This document shows, one piece after another, positions 25,830 to 34,338 of a stretch of 64,000 nt of DNA (the stretch's first letter is position 1; each line of letters opens with the position of its first letter). The notes beneath the pieces are model-generated. The model made no database searches, had not been told where the DNA came from, and worked only from the letters and a program-made list of their open reading frames with translations. The translations under genes and the position numbers were made by a program. The stretch is from positions 1 through 64,000 of the forward strand of contig NZ_AJTQ01000276.1 of the NCBI RefSeq assembly GCF_000262345.1, in the 5' to 3' direction. This stretch comes from Streptomyces xiaopingdaonensis (GTDB lineage: Bacteria > Actinomycetota > Actinomycetes > Streptomycetales > Streptomycetaceae).

Positions 25830-26569
25830 ACAAGGCGGTACGCCTGTGGGTGCTGGGGGTCGGGTGCGCGGGCGTCGCCGTGCTGTTCGCCGGCGCCTTC
25901 CGGCGGCTCCCGGAGTTCGGCGGCTCCCACCACCCGTACGGCGCCAGGGCGGTCGCCGCGGCGCTGCACCGGCACACGGCGAACGTCGTCTCCTCCGTCA
26001 ACTTCGACCAGCGCTCCTTCGACACCCTCGGGGAGCAGGCGATCCTCTTCGGCGCCGTGCTCGGCACCGTCGTCGTGCTGCGGCAGGCCAAGGACGAGCG
26101 CCGGGTGCCGCCCGAGCCTGCCGTGGTCGCGCCGACGGTCCGCGGCTACGCGCTCGTCTCACTGCCGCTGACGCTCCTCGTCGGCCTCTACGTCGTGGCG
26201 CACGGCCAACTCAGCCCGGGCGGCGGCTTCCAGGGCGGGCTCGTCGTCGCGACGGCGCTCCACCTGCTCTACGTCGCCGTCGACTACCGCGCGCTGGAGC
26301 GGCTCCGCCCCGTCCCCGTCTTCGCGCTCGCCGACGCCTTCGGGGACGCCGCCTACCTGCTGCTCGGCCTCGCCGTGCTCGTCGCGGGCGCCTCCTTCCT
26401 CGGCAACGTGCTGCCGCTGGGCACCTTCAACACGCTCGCCTCAGGCGGCATCGTCCCGCTCCTCAACGCGGCGATCGGGATCGAGGTCGCCGCCGCCGCG
26501 GTGGTGCTCCTCGCCCAGTTCCTCGACCAGGCGCTGGAGCTGGTGCCGCGGGACGGGGAGCACCGGTGA
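25826..26569 (+). CDS. mrpB: MrpB-like subunit (MbhE/MnhB domains)
   Basis: 247 residues. The N-terminal part (helix, then the soluble NFDQRSFDTLGEQAILFGAV segment) corresponds to MbhE/F; the C-terminal half has the MnhB signature GHGQ-like AHGQLSPGGGFQGGLV with further helices. These are the domains that standard operons split between the end of MrpA and MrpB. Membrane protein. GTG 25826 is coupled to the upstream stop. Symbol given for the MnhB part. Confidence 0.85.
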   Translation: MNKAVRLWVLGVGCAGVAVLFAGAFRRLPEFGGSHHPYGARAVAAALHRHTANVVSSVNFDQRSFDTLGEQAILFGAVLGTVVVLRQAKDERRVPPEPAVVAPTVRGYALVSLPLTLLVGLYVVAHGQLSPGGGFQGGLVVATALHLLYVAVDYRALERLRPVPVFALADAFGDAAYLLLGLAVLVAGASFLGNVLPLGTFNTLASGGIVPLLNAAIGIEVAAAAVVLLAQFLDQALELVPRDGEHR

Positions 26570-27015
26570 ACGGGCGGCGCACGGAGCGGGGGCGCATACG
26601 CCGGCGGGAGAGACCCGCTCAACCGCCGTACGCACAGCGCCCGTTGTTCCACCGAGAGACCCGCACCGTGAACCTCCTCCCCTTCTTCTGCGCCGGCTGG
26701 CTCTTCCTCGTCGGCTGCTACGCCCTCGCCACCAGCCGCAACCTGATCCACGCGGTGGGCGCCCTGGCGGTCTGCCAGTCCTCGACGTACGTGCTGCTGC
26801 TCGCCGTCGGCTACCGAAGCGGCGGCACGGCGCCCGTCTTCTCCGACGTGCCGCCCGGCGCACGCCCCGTCGTCGACCCGGTGGTGCAGGCGCTCACCCT
26901 CACCGACGTCGTCGTCGGCGCGACGGTGACGGCTCTGCTCCTCGCGCTCGTCGTGCAGATCGCCAAGCGGCACGGCACTGTCGACCCCGACGAGCTGCGG
27001 GAGTTGCGCGGGTGA
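26566..27015 (+). CDS. mrpC: MrpC-like (NuoK-like) antiporter subunit
   Basis: 149 residues from GTG 26566, again overlapping the previous stop as GTGA with GGGGAG before it. The family core begins at VNLLPFFCAGWLFLVGCYAL (GTG 26668, 115 residues), and the 34-residue arginine-rich front part is unlike the family, so 26668 may be the true start. Three helices; LVGCYALATSRNLIHAVGALAV and ALTLTDVVVGATVTALLLAL are typical NuoK/MrpC motifs. Membrane subunit of the Mrp antiporter. Confidence 0.87.
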   Translation: MNGRRTERGRIRRRERPAQPPYAQRPLFHRETRTVNLLPFFCAGWLFLVGCYALATSRNLIHAVGALAVCQSSTYVLLLAVGYRSGGTAPVFSDVPPGARPVVDPVVQALTLTDVVVGATVTALLLALVVQIAKRHGTVDPDELRELRG

Positions 27016-28943
27016 CGGCCGAGCGGGTCCTGCCGCTGCTCGTCGCCGTTCCGCTGCTGGGAGCCGCGCTGCTCGTCGGTGCGGGACGCTGGCTGCCGCG
27101 GTACACGGCCGACGTGTTCGGGCTCCTCGTCTCCGGCGGGACGGGCGCCCTCGCCGTGGTCGAACTCGTGGGCGCGCGCGGGGAGCCGGGGCCCGTCGAG
27201 TGGGTCGCCGGCTGGCGTCCCGAGGGCGGCTCGGGGGTCGGCATCGTGCTCGTCGGCGACGGCGCCGGACTCGGGCTCGCCGCGCTGATCTCGGCGCTCG
27301 TCACCGCGGCGCTCGTGTACTCGCGGAGGTTCTTCGACGAGCCGCCGCCGGGGCAGGCCGGCGCCTTCCCCGCGCTGCTGCTGCTCTTCCAGGCCGGCAT
27401 GTGCGGGTTCGTGCTCACGGGGGACCTCTTCAACGCGTTCGTCTTCTTCGAGCTGATGGGCGTCATCGCGTACGCGCTCACCGGCTACCGCGTCGAGGAG
27501 GCCCGCGCGGTACAGGGCGCGCTCACCTTCGGCTTCGTCAACTCCCTCGGCGGGTACGCCACTCTGCTGGGCATCGGCCTCCTCTACGCCCGCACGGGCG
27601 AGCTCGGGTTCGCGCAGATCGGCGCCGCTCTCGACGCGGCGGCCGGCGGCGGCGACGCGCTCGTCACCACCGGGTTCGCGCTCGTCGCGACGGGTCTGCT
27701 CGTCAAGGCGGCGGCCGTGCCCTTCCACTTCTGGCTGCCCGACGCGCACTCCGTCGCGCCGACGCCGGTGTGCATGCTGCTGTCCGGGGTCATGGTGGAG
27801 CTCGGCGTCTACGGGATCGCCCGGCTGTACTGGGCGACGTTCGCCGGGCCGGGCGGGGTGTCCGCCGCGGACGCGCACTGGGTGCTGCTCGTGCAGGGCG
27901 TGTCGACGGCCGTCCTCGGCGCCGTGATGTGCTGGCAGCAGCGGCACCTGAAGCGCCTCCTCGCCTTCTCCACGATCGCGCACACCGGGCTCTTCCTCAC
28001 CGCGCTCTCCGCGCTCACGCCGGAGGCGGCCACGGGCGTCGGCGTCTACCTCGTCGCGCACGCCGGAGTGAAGGCCGCGCTCTTCGGGTGCGTGGGCGTC
28101 CTCCTCGACCGGTTCGGCAGCGTGGACGAGCGGGAGCTGCACGGGCGCGGGCGCGAACTCCGGTTCGTCGGCGTGCTCTTCGCGCTCGGCGGGCTGGCGC
28201 TCGCCGGGCTGCCGCCGTTCGGCACCGCGCTCGGCAAGGCGCTCTGCGAGGAGGCGGCGGGGCCGGGCGCGACGGTGCTCTTCGTCGCCGTCTCCGCGGT
28301 CACGGGAGCCGCGGTCCTGCGGACGGCGGCGGGCGTCTTCCTCGGCGCCGGTCAACCGCCCGCGGGGCCGCCGCACTTCGCGCCGCGGGCCGCGGTGCGC
28401 GGCGAGGGCAAGGAGCAGCGGCCGGGCGCCTCGGAACGTCGAGGAGCGGACGAGTTCGGCACCTCGGACGGGCACGACACCGCGTCCGGGCCCGAGCAGG
28501 AGGGGGAGCCGGAGACGACCGGTTCCGGCGAGGAGCCCGAGACGGCGGGGCCCGTGACGCGCGCGCCCGACAGCATGCTGGTCGCCACCACCGCGCTCCT
28601 CGCCGGAGGGCTCGCCGTCGGGTGCGTCCCCGCGCTCTGGCCGCACCTGGCGCACGCCGCCGACGGGCTCTCGGACCACTCCGCCTACCTCGCAGCGGTG
28701 TTCGGCTCCCCGGAGACGCCGCCCGCGTCCGCGGCGCCGAGCTGGAGGGTGAGCGGCGTCCTGTTGGACCTTCTGGCGACGCTCCTCGCGCTCGTGCTCG
28801 CGCGCACCGCGCCGCGGATCACCGCGGGCACCCGCCGCGCCGCCTGGGCCCGGCCGCTCCGCCGCCTCCACTCGGGACACGTCGGCGACTACGTCGCCTG
28901 CACGGTCGCCGGCATGGCGCTGCTCGGGCTGCTCCTGCGGTGA
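27012..28943 (+). CDS. mrpD: MrpD-like proton-translocating antiporter subunit
   Basis: 643 residues, about 14 hydrophobic helices, Proton_antipo_M family (related to NuoL/M/N). The conserved acidic residue in VFFELMGVIAYAL and lysine in LLVKAAAVPFHFWLPDAH needed for proton movement are present. A hydrophilic insertion at about 455-520 (Glu/Gly/Arg-rich) between the last helices is longer than usual. GTG 27012 overlaps the mrpC stop. It is the only large antiporter-type subunit in the operon; no MrpA N-terminal (ND5-like) gene is found. Confidence 0.92.
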   Translation: MTAERVLPLLVAVPLLGAALLVGAGRWLPRYTADVFGLLVSGGTGALAVVELVGARGEPGPVEWVAGWRPEGGSGVGIVLVGDGAGLGLAALISALVTAALVYSRRFFDEPPPGQAGAFPALLLLFQAGMCGFVLTGDLFNAFVFFELMGVIAYALTGYRVEEARAVQGALTFGFVNSLGGYATLLGIGLLYARTGELGFAQIGAALDAAAGGGDALVTTGFALVATGLLVKAAAVPFHFWLPDAHSVAPTPVCMLLSGVMVELGVYGIARLYWATFAGPGGVSAADAHWVLLVQGVSTAVLGAVMCWQQRHLKRLLAFSTIAHTGLFLTALSALTPEAATGVGVYLVAHAGVKAALFGCVGVLLDRFGSVDERELHGRGRELRFVGVLFALGGLALAGLPPFGTALGKALCEEAAGPGATVLFVAVSAVTGAAVLRTAAGVFLGAGQPPAGPPHFAPRAAVRGEGKEQRPGASERRGADEFGTSDGHDTASGPEQEGEPETTGSGEEPETAGPVTRAPDSMLVATTALLAGGLAVGCVPALWPHLAHAADGLSDHSAYLAAVFGSPETPPASAAPSWRVSGVLLDLLATLLALVLARTAPRITAGTRRAAWARPLRRLHSGHVGDYVACTVAGMALLGLLLR

Positions 28944-28947
28944 CGCG

Positions 28948-29826
28948 CTAGCGGGAGCGCAGCGCCTCGACGGCGAGGCGGGCGGCCGTCCCGATGACGG
29001 CGTCGGCGGCGGGCAGGGCGGCCGCCGGGCTGCCCGCGCGGGTGAAGACGGCGACCGCGTACCGTCCGCCGTCGGGGTACTCGACGACGCCGACCTCGTT
29101 GCGGAGCGTCGGCGCGCTCCCCGTCTTCCCCGCGACGTGCACGTCGTCGAAGGGGAATCCAGACGCCATCCGATGCGGCCACACCTGGAGTCCGAGGAGC
29201 CTGCGCATCGCCGCGCAGTGTGCCGGGTCGACCGCCTCGTCCCGCCAGACGGAGGCGAGGAGGCGCGTCATCTCCCTGGGCGTGCTGTGGTTGCTGCGCC
29301 GCGGGTCGAGGGCGCGGAGCCGTGCGACGACCTGCGGGTCGACGAGGGCGCTGGGGCCCTCGGGGCCGACGTCGGCCCGGAGGGCGGCGAGGAACTCCGC
29401 GAAGGTGTGGAGGGCGCGGGTGCGGGTGAGGCCCAACTCGCGCGTGGTCGCGTTGACGGCGTCGAGGCCGACCCGCGCCAGGAGGAGGTCGGCTGCCGTG
29501 TTGTCGCTGACGGAGACCATCAGGTAAGCGGCGTCCCGCAGGGAGAGGACGGCCTCGTCGAGCATGGCGGCGAGACCGGTGGGCCCCGGGGTGCGGCCGG
29601 TCGGCGGGCAGCGCGTCCGCTCGGTGAGGTCGAGGCGTCCGGCCTCGGCCTCCCGGTGGAGCGCGACGAGCAGGCAGAGCTTGTGGACGCTCGCGGTGAC
29701 GACGGACTGGTCGGCTCCGGCGTCGACCTGGGCGCCGGAGTCGATGTCGCGCGCGTGCAGCCAGCCGGTGACGCCGGCCTCGGCGAAGGCGGCCTCGATG
29801 CGGGTGCGGTGCGGGTTCGTGGTCAT
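28948..29826 (-). CDS. blaB: BlaB-like penicillin-recognising protein (class A beta-lactamase fold)
   Basis: 292 residues, no signal peptide, so cytoplasmic. Serine beta-lactamase/DD-peptidase fold: SVHK with Ser46 and Lys49, SDN at 107-109 and KTG in VAGKTGS. The omega-loop glutamate of true class A enzymes is not obvious. The arrangement with an upstream LysR gene, both divergent from a secreted class A enzyme, is the blaB-blaA/blaL layout known in Streptomyces cacaoi, where BlaB is required for induction. ATG 29826 overlaps the LysR stop (ATGA), indicating coupled translation. Could alternatively be an ordinary serine hydrolase. Confidence 0.8.
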   Translation of the reverse strand: MTTNPHRTRIEAAFAEAGVTGWLHARDIDSGAQVDAGADQSVVTASVHKLCLLVALHREAEAGRLDLTERTRCPPTGRTPGPTGLAAMLDEAVLSLRDAAYLMVSVSDNTAADLLLARVGLDAVNATTRELGLTRTRALHTFAEFLAALRADVGPEGPSALVDPQVVARLRALDPRRSNHSTPREMTRLLASVWRDEAVDPAHCAAMRRLLGLQVWPHRMASGFPFDDVHVAGKTGSAPTLRNEVGVVEYPDGGRYAVAVFTRAGSPAAALPAADAVIGTAARLAVEALRSR

Positions 29827-30776
29827 ATCCAGTACTCGGACGACGGGCGCAGGTGGAGCGGCCCGGCGGGCAGGTCGGGCCCGGCCGCCGTGCGGCCGAG
29901 GGCTTCGGTGACGGTCTCGGCGAAGGCCCGTACGGCGGCGTCGCCCCGCCCCCGTGGCCAGGCCGCCGAGTGGCGCCAGGCGAGCGGGGCTCCGGTCAGC
30001 GGGCGCCAGGTCAGGTCCGGGTCGCGGCCCGGGTGGGCGCCGAGCGGGGCGAAGGCGACGGCGCGGGAGGAGAGGAGGAGCCCGCGGGTGAAGCTGGGGC
30101 CGTGGCCGTTGCGGACGGCGGGCGGGGTGTAGCCGTGGCGGGCGCAGGTGGTGAGGATCTCGTCGTGGACGGCCGGCGCGAGGGCGCGGGGGAAGAGGAT
30201 GAGGTCGTGCCCGGAGAGCGCCGCGAGCGGGACCGTCTCCAGGTCGGCGGTCGCGGCGTCGCGGGGCAGCACGACGCCGAGTTCGTGGCGGAGGACGGGG
30301 GCGAGCTCCAAGCCGGCGACGTCGCAGGGATGGTGGAGGACGGCGACGTCCAGCTCGTGCGAGGCGAGGCGGAGGAGCTGCTCGGCCGTGGAGAGCTCGT
30401 GCAGCTCCAACTCGACGTCGGGGGTGCGTTCGCGGAGGCCGTCGAGGAGCACCGCGATCGTCTCGCCCGCGATGTCGGGCGGGAGGGCGGCGCGCAGGAG
30501 GCCGCTGCGGCCGTCGCTGAGGCGGCTCGCCGTGGCCGTCAACGCCTCGGTCTGCGCAAGGAGTTGACGCGCCTCCTCCAGAAGGAGCGTGCCGCCCTTG
30601 GTGATCGAGACGCGGCGGCTGGTGCGCTCGAAGAGGCGGACGCCCCACTCCCGCTCCAGCCGCTGTATCCGCTGCGACAGGGGCGGCTGCGCCATGCCGA
30701 GACGCTCGGCGGCGCGGCCGAAGTGTGACTCCTCCGCCACAGCCACGAAGCATCTCAGGTGCCGTATCAAGTCCAC
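29823..30776 (-). CDS. blaA: LysR-family regulator of beta-lactamase (BlaA/AmpR-like)
   Basis: 317 residues. N-terminal winged HTH (LRCFVAVAEESHFGRAAERLGMAQPPLSQRI) followed by a periplasmic-binding-like effector domain. Start GTG 30776 was selected because the family starts at xDLIRHLRCFV; the open frame extends to 31079 through the divergent promoter. A TATGGT box eight bases before the GTG suggests a leaderless transcript. A T-N11-A palindrome lies 27 bp upstream, between this gene and blaL. Expected to activate blaL in the presence of beta-lactam or a wall fragment. Confidence 0.9.
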   Translation of the reverse strand: MDLIRHLRCFVAVAEESHFGRAAERLGMAQPPLSQRIQRLEREWGVRLFERTSRRVSITKGGTLLLEEARQLLAQTEALTATASRLSDGRSGLLRAALPPDIAGETIAVLLDGLRERTPDVELELHELSTAEQLLRLASHELDVAVLHHPCDVAGLELAPVLRHELGVVLPRDAATADLETVPLAALSGHDLILFPRALAPAVHDEILTTCARHGYTPPAVRNGHGPSFTRGLLLSSRAVAFAPLGAHPGRDPDLTWRPLTGAPLAWRHSAAWPRGRGDAAVRAFAETVTEALGRTAAGPDLPAGPLHLRPSSEYWI

Positions 30777-30802
30777 GACCAGCAACCATATCGCGGTCTT
30801 AT

Positions 30803-30821
30803 CAATCGGCTTCCCATATTG
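30803..30821. promoter_or_regulatory. LysR-type T-N11-A operator between blaA and blaL
   Basis: CAAT-N11-ATTG, a perfect four-base palindrome with the T-N11-A spacing typical of LysR regulators, 92 bp before the blaL start. It is AT-rich against a GC-rich background. Confidence 0.65.
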
Positions 30822-30912
30822 GTCTTGGACATGACGGCCGTCGTCCTGCTCTTCTCTCTCCGTGCGCCCGTCCCCGGGCGCCGAGACCCGACCGTCCACG
30901 GAAGGCTGCCCG

Positions 30913-31824
30913 ATGACCCCCTCCCTCCCCCGCCGCGCGGCACTGGCCGCTCTCGTCCCGCTGCTTGCGCTCCCTCTCGCGGCCTGCGGGACCGAGGACA
31001 CCGGGAACGACTCCTCCCCCGGCGCTTCCGCGACCGCCGGCCACCAGCCGAAGCGTGAATTCGCCGCGCTGGAGCGCAAGTTCGATGCGAAGCTGGGCGT
31101 CTACGCGCTCGACACGGGGAGCGGGAAGGAGATCGCCCACCGCCCCGACACGCGGTTCGCCCACGCCTCCACCTTCAAGGCGCTGCTCGCCGGCGTCATC
31201 CTGGAGCAGACGTCGGCCGCCGACCTGGACGAGCGCGTGGAGTACACGAAGAAGGACCTCCCCGAGTACTCGCCGATCACCGAGCGGCACGCCTCGGACG
31301 GTATGACGCTGCGCGAACTGTGCGACGCGGCTGTCCGCCACAGCGACAACGGTGCCGCCAACCTCCTCGTCCGGCACCTCGGCGGGCCCGCCGAGCTCCA
31401 GAAGGCGCTGCGGGCGAGCGGCAACCGCGTCACCCACATCGACAGGTACGAGACCGACATGAGCGCCGCCGAACCCGGCGACGTGCGGGACACCAGCACG
31501 CCGCGTGCGCTCGCCGACAGCCTGCGCACGTACGCCGTCCAGAACACACTGCCGGCGAAGAAGCGGACGATGCTCACCGACTGGCTCAAGCGCAACACCA
31601 CGGGGGACGACCTCATCCGCGCCGGTGCGCCCAAGGGCTGGAAGGTCGGCGACAAGACCGGCAACGGGGGGTACGGCACCCGCAACGACATCGCCGTCGT
31701 CTGGCCGCCGAAGAGCGACCCGATCGTCCTCGCCGTCCTCTCCAAGCGCGACACGAAGAACGCGGAGCACGACGACGCACTCGTGGCCGACGCGGCCGAA
31801 GTCGCCCTCGAAGCACTGGCGTAG
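30913..31824 (+). CDS. blaL: Class A beta-lactamase, lipoprotein/secreted
   Basis: 303 residues. The signal sequence carries two arginines (PRRAALAALVPLLALPLAAC) and a lipobox LAAC with Cys25, so it is exported and probably lipid-anchored, possibly by Tat. Active-site motifs: STFK (Ser85, Lys88), SDN 143-145, Glu179 in the omega loop (ETDMSAAEPGD) and KTG 247-249. A complete, probably active penicillinase. ATG 30913 has GGAAGG upstream; the open frame from 30862 is not needed. Divergent from blaA, with the LysR site in between. Confidence 0.96.
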   Translation: MTPSLPRRAALAALVPLLALPLAACGTEDTGNDSSPGASATAGHQPKREFAALERKFDAKLGVYALDTGSGKEIAHRPDTRFAHASTFKALLAGVILEQTSAADLDERVEYTKKDLPEYSPITERHASDGMTLRELCDAAVRHSDNGAANLLVRHLGGPAELQKALRASGNRVTHIDRYETDMSAAEPGDVRDTSTPRALADSLRTYAVQNTLPAKKRTMLTDWLKRNTTGDDLIRAGAPKGWKVGDKTGNGGYGTRNDIAVVWPPKSDPIVLAVLSKRDTKNAEHDDALVADAAEVALEALA

Positions 31825-31831
31825 GCGCCGG

Positions 31832-32593
31832 TCACAGCCGGGCGGCGAGCGCCGAAGCGCGCTCTCTGAGCAGCGGTACGAGGGCGAGCGCCCGGGCGCG
31901 GGTGAGGCGGGTGGAGGGGGCGGAGACCGTGAGGGAGGCCGTCGACGGGCCGTCGGGGGCGGGAACGGCGACGGCGACGGCGTGGACGTCGAGGACGCTT
32001 TCGCCGAGGTTGAGTGCGTGGCCCGCGCGGCGGCAGGCGGCGAGGTCGCGCAGGAGCGCCGGCAGGTCGGCGCGGGTGAGCGGGGTGAGGGGGCGCAGGC
32101 CGTCCGGGTAGCGCATCCGCACCACCTCGGCGGGGAGTTGGGCGAGGAGCACCTTGCCGCCTGCCGTGCCGTAGGCCGGGACGTGGTCGCCCGTGCGGGG
32201 GGCGACGCGGAGGGTGTGGCGGGCCTCGGCGCCGTCGAGGAAGAAGGCGTCGGGACCGTCGAGCGTCAGGAGGTTGGCGGTCTCGCCGCTCTCGTCGCGC
32301 AGCCGGTCGAGCTCGGCGCGTGCGGCGCGGAGCAGGCTCCGCTCGTCGAACTCGCCGCGGGCGAGGGCGAGGAGGGCGGGCCCCGCGCGGTAGCGGCGGC
32401 CTCCCGGCTCCTGTTCGGCGAAACCGTGCGTCCGGAGCGTCGCGAGGAGCCGGTGCGCCGTGGAGGGCGCGACGCCGAGGTGCGCGCTGACGTCGGTGAG
32501 GCGCACGGGCCGGCGTGCGCCCAACAGCACCAGCACGCGCAGGGCGTTGGCGACGGACCGGGAACCGTAGGCGTCAACTCCCTTGTTCCGCAT
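31832..32593 (-). CDS. IclR-family transcriptional regulator
   Basis: 253 residues. N-terminal winged helix (SVANALRVLVLLG...LTDVSAHLGVAPSTAHRLLATL) and C-terminal IclR effector domain (GTAGGKVLLAQLP). Start ATG 32593 (MRNKGVDAYGS); an in-frame ATG at 32629 is an alternative. Ends 7 bp from the convergent blaL stop. It is divergent from the MFS and decarboxylase genes, which suggests it controls uptake and breakdown of an aromatic acid, by analogy with IclR regulators of aromatic catabolism. Confidence 0.9.
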   Translation of the reverse strand: MRNKGVDAYGSRSVANALRVLVLLGARRPVRLTDVSAHLGVAPSTAHRLLATLRTHGFAEQEPGGRRYRAGPALLALARGEFDERSLLRAARAELDRLRDESGETANLLTLDGPDAFFLDGAEARHTLRVAPRTGDHVPAYGTAGGKVLLAQLPAEVVRMRYPDGLRPLTPLTRADLPALLRDLAACRRAGHALNLGESVLDVHAVAVAVPAPDGPSTASLTVSAPSTRLTRARALALVPLLRERASALAARL

Positions 32594-32803
32594 GGCAGAA
32601 ACCGTAGCGAAGGCGTTCCGACCCATGACCGGTTCTGCTTGAGTCTTCGCAGCGTCGACGCAACTCCCGCACGACGGAGCCGCTTTCCGTCCCCCAGGAC
32701 GTCCTTGCCCCACAGCGGCGCACGACGTACGGCGGGCGCGCGCCGTCCGCAGTGACGCACGGACCGCTCCACGAGACCACCAGCCGCTCGACCGGAGACC
32801 GCC

Positions 32804-34291
32804 ATGCAGGACGTGCCAGCAGGCGCCCCGCGCCCCGCTTCCGGAACCGCCCCCGCCGAAGGACGCCGCGGCAAGCCGTGGCGCACGGTCTGGCTGCTGC
32901 TCCTCCTCGGGTGGACGGTGAGCGCCGCGGACCGGGCCGTGACCGGGCCCGTCGTCACCTGGATGATCAACAACGACGTCGGCTTCCTCGCGGAGGCCGA
33001 GCATCCGCACGCGCTGGGCGGCCTCATAGGCGGGCTCTTCTTCGCCGGCTACATGCTCACGCAGTTCCCCGGCGGCTACCTCGGCGACCGCTTCGGGCAC
33101 CACACGCTCATCGTCGTCAGCCTCGTCTGGGCGGGCGTCACGACGCTGCTCACCGGGTTCATGGGCGGGCTCGTCGCCTTCATCGTGCTGCGGGTCGTCA
33201 CCGGGCTCGGCGAGGGCGCGTTCTTCTCCAACGACCGGACGCTCGTGGTGACCGTCACGCCCGAGCGCGAACGCAGCCTGGGGATGGGCGTGGTGATCAC
33301 CGGGCTCGCCTTCGGGATCACGATCGCCACCGTCTTCACCCCGCACTTCGTCAACCTCGGAAAGCAGGTGCTCGCCGACGAGGAGGCGTGGCGGATGGCC
33401 TTCTGGGTGCTGGGGACCGCCACCCTCGCGGCCGCCGCGCTGCTCGCGGCGCGGTTCCGCGCGCACCTGCGCTGGGCGGCGCTGGGCGGCGCGACGCTGC
33501 GGCTCGGCGCTGTCAGCGCGGTCTCGCTGGCACTGATCATGGCCGTCTACCTGCTCGGGGAGCGCGCGGGGCTGAGCGACCTGTGGATCGCGCTCCTCGA
33601 AGTGGCGCTGGCCGTGGTGCTCGTCCTCGCGGTGCTGGTGCGGAAGGGGACCGAACTGCGGCCCGTCCTGTACAACCGGGACCTCTTCCTGCTCTACCTC
33701 GCCAACATCGCGATTCTGTGGAACCTGTGGTTCTTCAGCTTCTGGTCGGTCTCGATCGTGACGGGCGCCGCGCACTCCTCGTTCATGAGCGCCGCGCTCA
33801 CCGCGGGGTTCAACGCCGGCGCCGGAATCCTCGGCTTCCCCGTCGGCGGCTGGCTCTCCGACCGCACGCTGCGCCTCGGTTGGACACGCAAGACCGTGAT
33901 GCTCGCCTGCACCGGCTCCCAGGCCGTGCTCACCGTGGCGTTCGCCTGGTACGTCTCGGTCGCGGCCGCGCCCTCCCTGTGGGTGATGGGGCTGCTCCTC
34001 TTCTTCGCGAGCCTGTTCTTCAACGCGCTCCAGCCCGTCGGCCACGCCTGGACCGCGGAACTCGCGACGCCGCGGCTGCGGGGCTCCGCCTTCGGCATGG
34101 AGAACCTCGTCGGCGAGACGGGCGCCGTCCTCGCGCCCGCCGTCGGCGGAGCCCTGCGGGACGCGACCGGGAACTGGTCGGCCGCACTGTGGCTGGACGC
34201 GGGGCTCGTCGCCTGCTGCTTCTGCCTGCTCGGCTTCGTCCGCGCGCACCGCCCCCATCCGAGCAGCGCCCCCGTGGAGGGGGCGGCCTGA
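32804..34291 (+). CDS. MFS transporter, anion:cation/aromatic-acid type
   Basis: 495 residues, 12 predicted helices. Loop motif GGYLGDRFGHH is the MFS signature; the early TVSAADRAVTGPVV and RVVTGLGEGAFF segments resemble the ACS group (aromatic and sugar acid/H+ symporters). ATG 32804 has CCGGAGA upstream. The downstream ThDP decarboxylase starts 47 bp later, so the pair probably form an operon controlled by the divergent IclR gene. Substrate by inference is an aromatic alpha-keto or hydroxy acid. Confidence 0.85.
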   Translation: MQDVPAGAPRPASGTAPAEGRRGKPWRTVWLLLLLGWTVSAADRAVTGPVVTWMINNDVGFLAEAEHPHALGGLIGGLFFAGYMLTQFPGGYLGDRFGHHTLIVVSLVWAGVTTLLTGFMGGLVAFIVLRVVTGLGEGAFFSNDRTLVVTVTPERERSLGMGVVITGLAFGITIATVFTPHFVNLGKQVLADEEAWRMAFWVLGTATLAAAALLAARFRAHLRWAALGGATLRLGAVSAVSLALIMAVYLLGERAGLSDLWIALLEVALAVVLVLAVLVRKGTELRPVLYNRDLFLLYLANIAILWNLWFFSFWSVSIVTGAAHSSFMSAALTAGFNAGAGILGFPVGGWLSDRTLRLGWTRKTVMLACTGSQAVLTVAFAWYVSVAAAPSLWVMGLLLFFASLFFNALQPVGHAWTAELATPRLRGSAFGMENLVGETGAVLAPAVGGALRDATGNWSAALWLDAGLVACCFCLLGFVRAHRPHPSSAPVEGAA

Positions 34292-34338
34292 CCGAGGCCC
34301 GCCGAGCGGGCACCCGACGACGACCGAGGGGAGCACCC

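Noticed and set aside
22214-25975. A 1253-codon open frame on the minus strand
   Set aside because: It is antisense to the ligase and Mrp genes and its sequence is Arg/Pro/Gly-rich with no motif apart from a shadow of the dehydrogenase gene; a GC-rich codon-position artefact.
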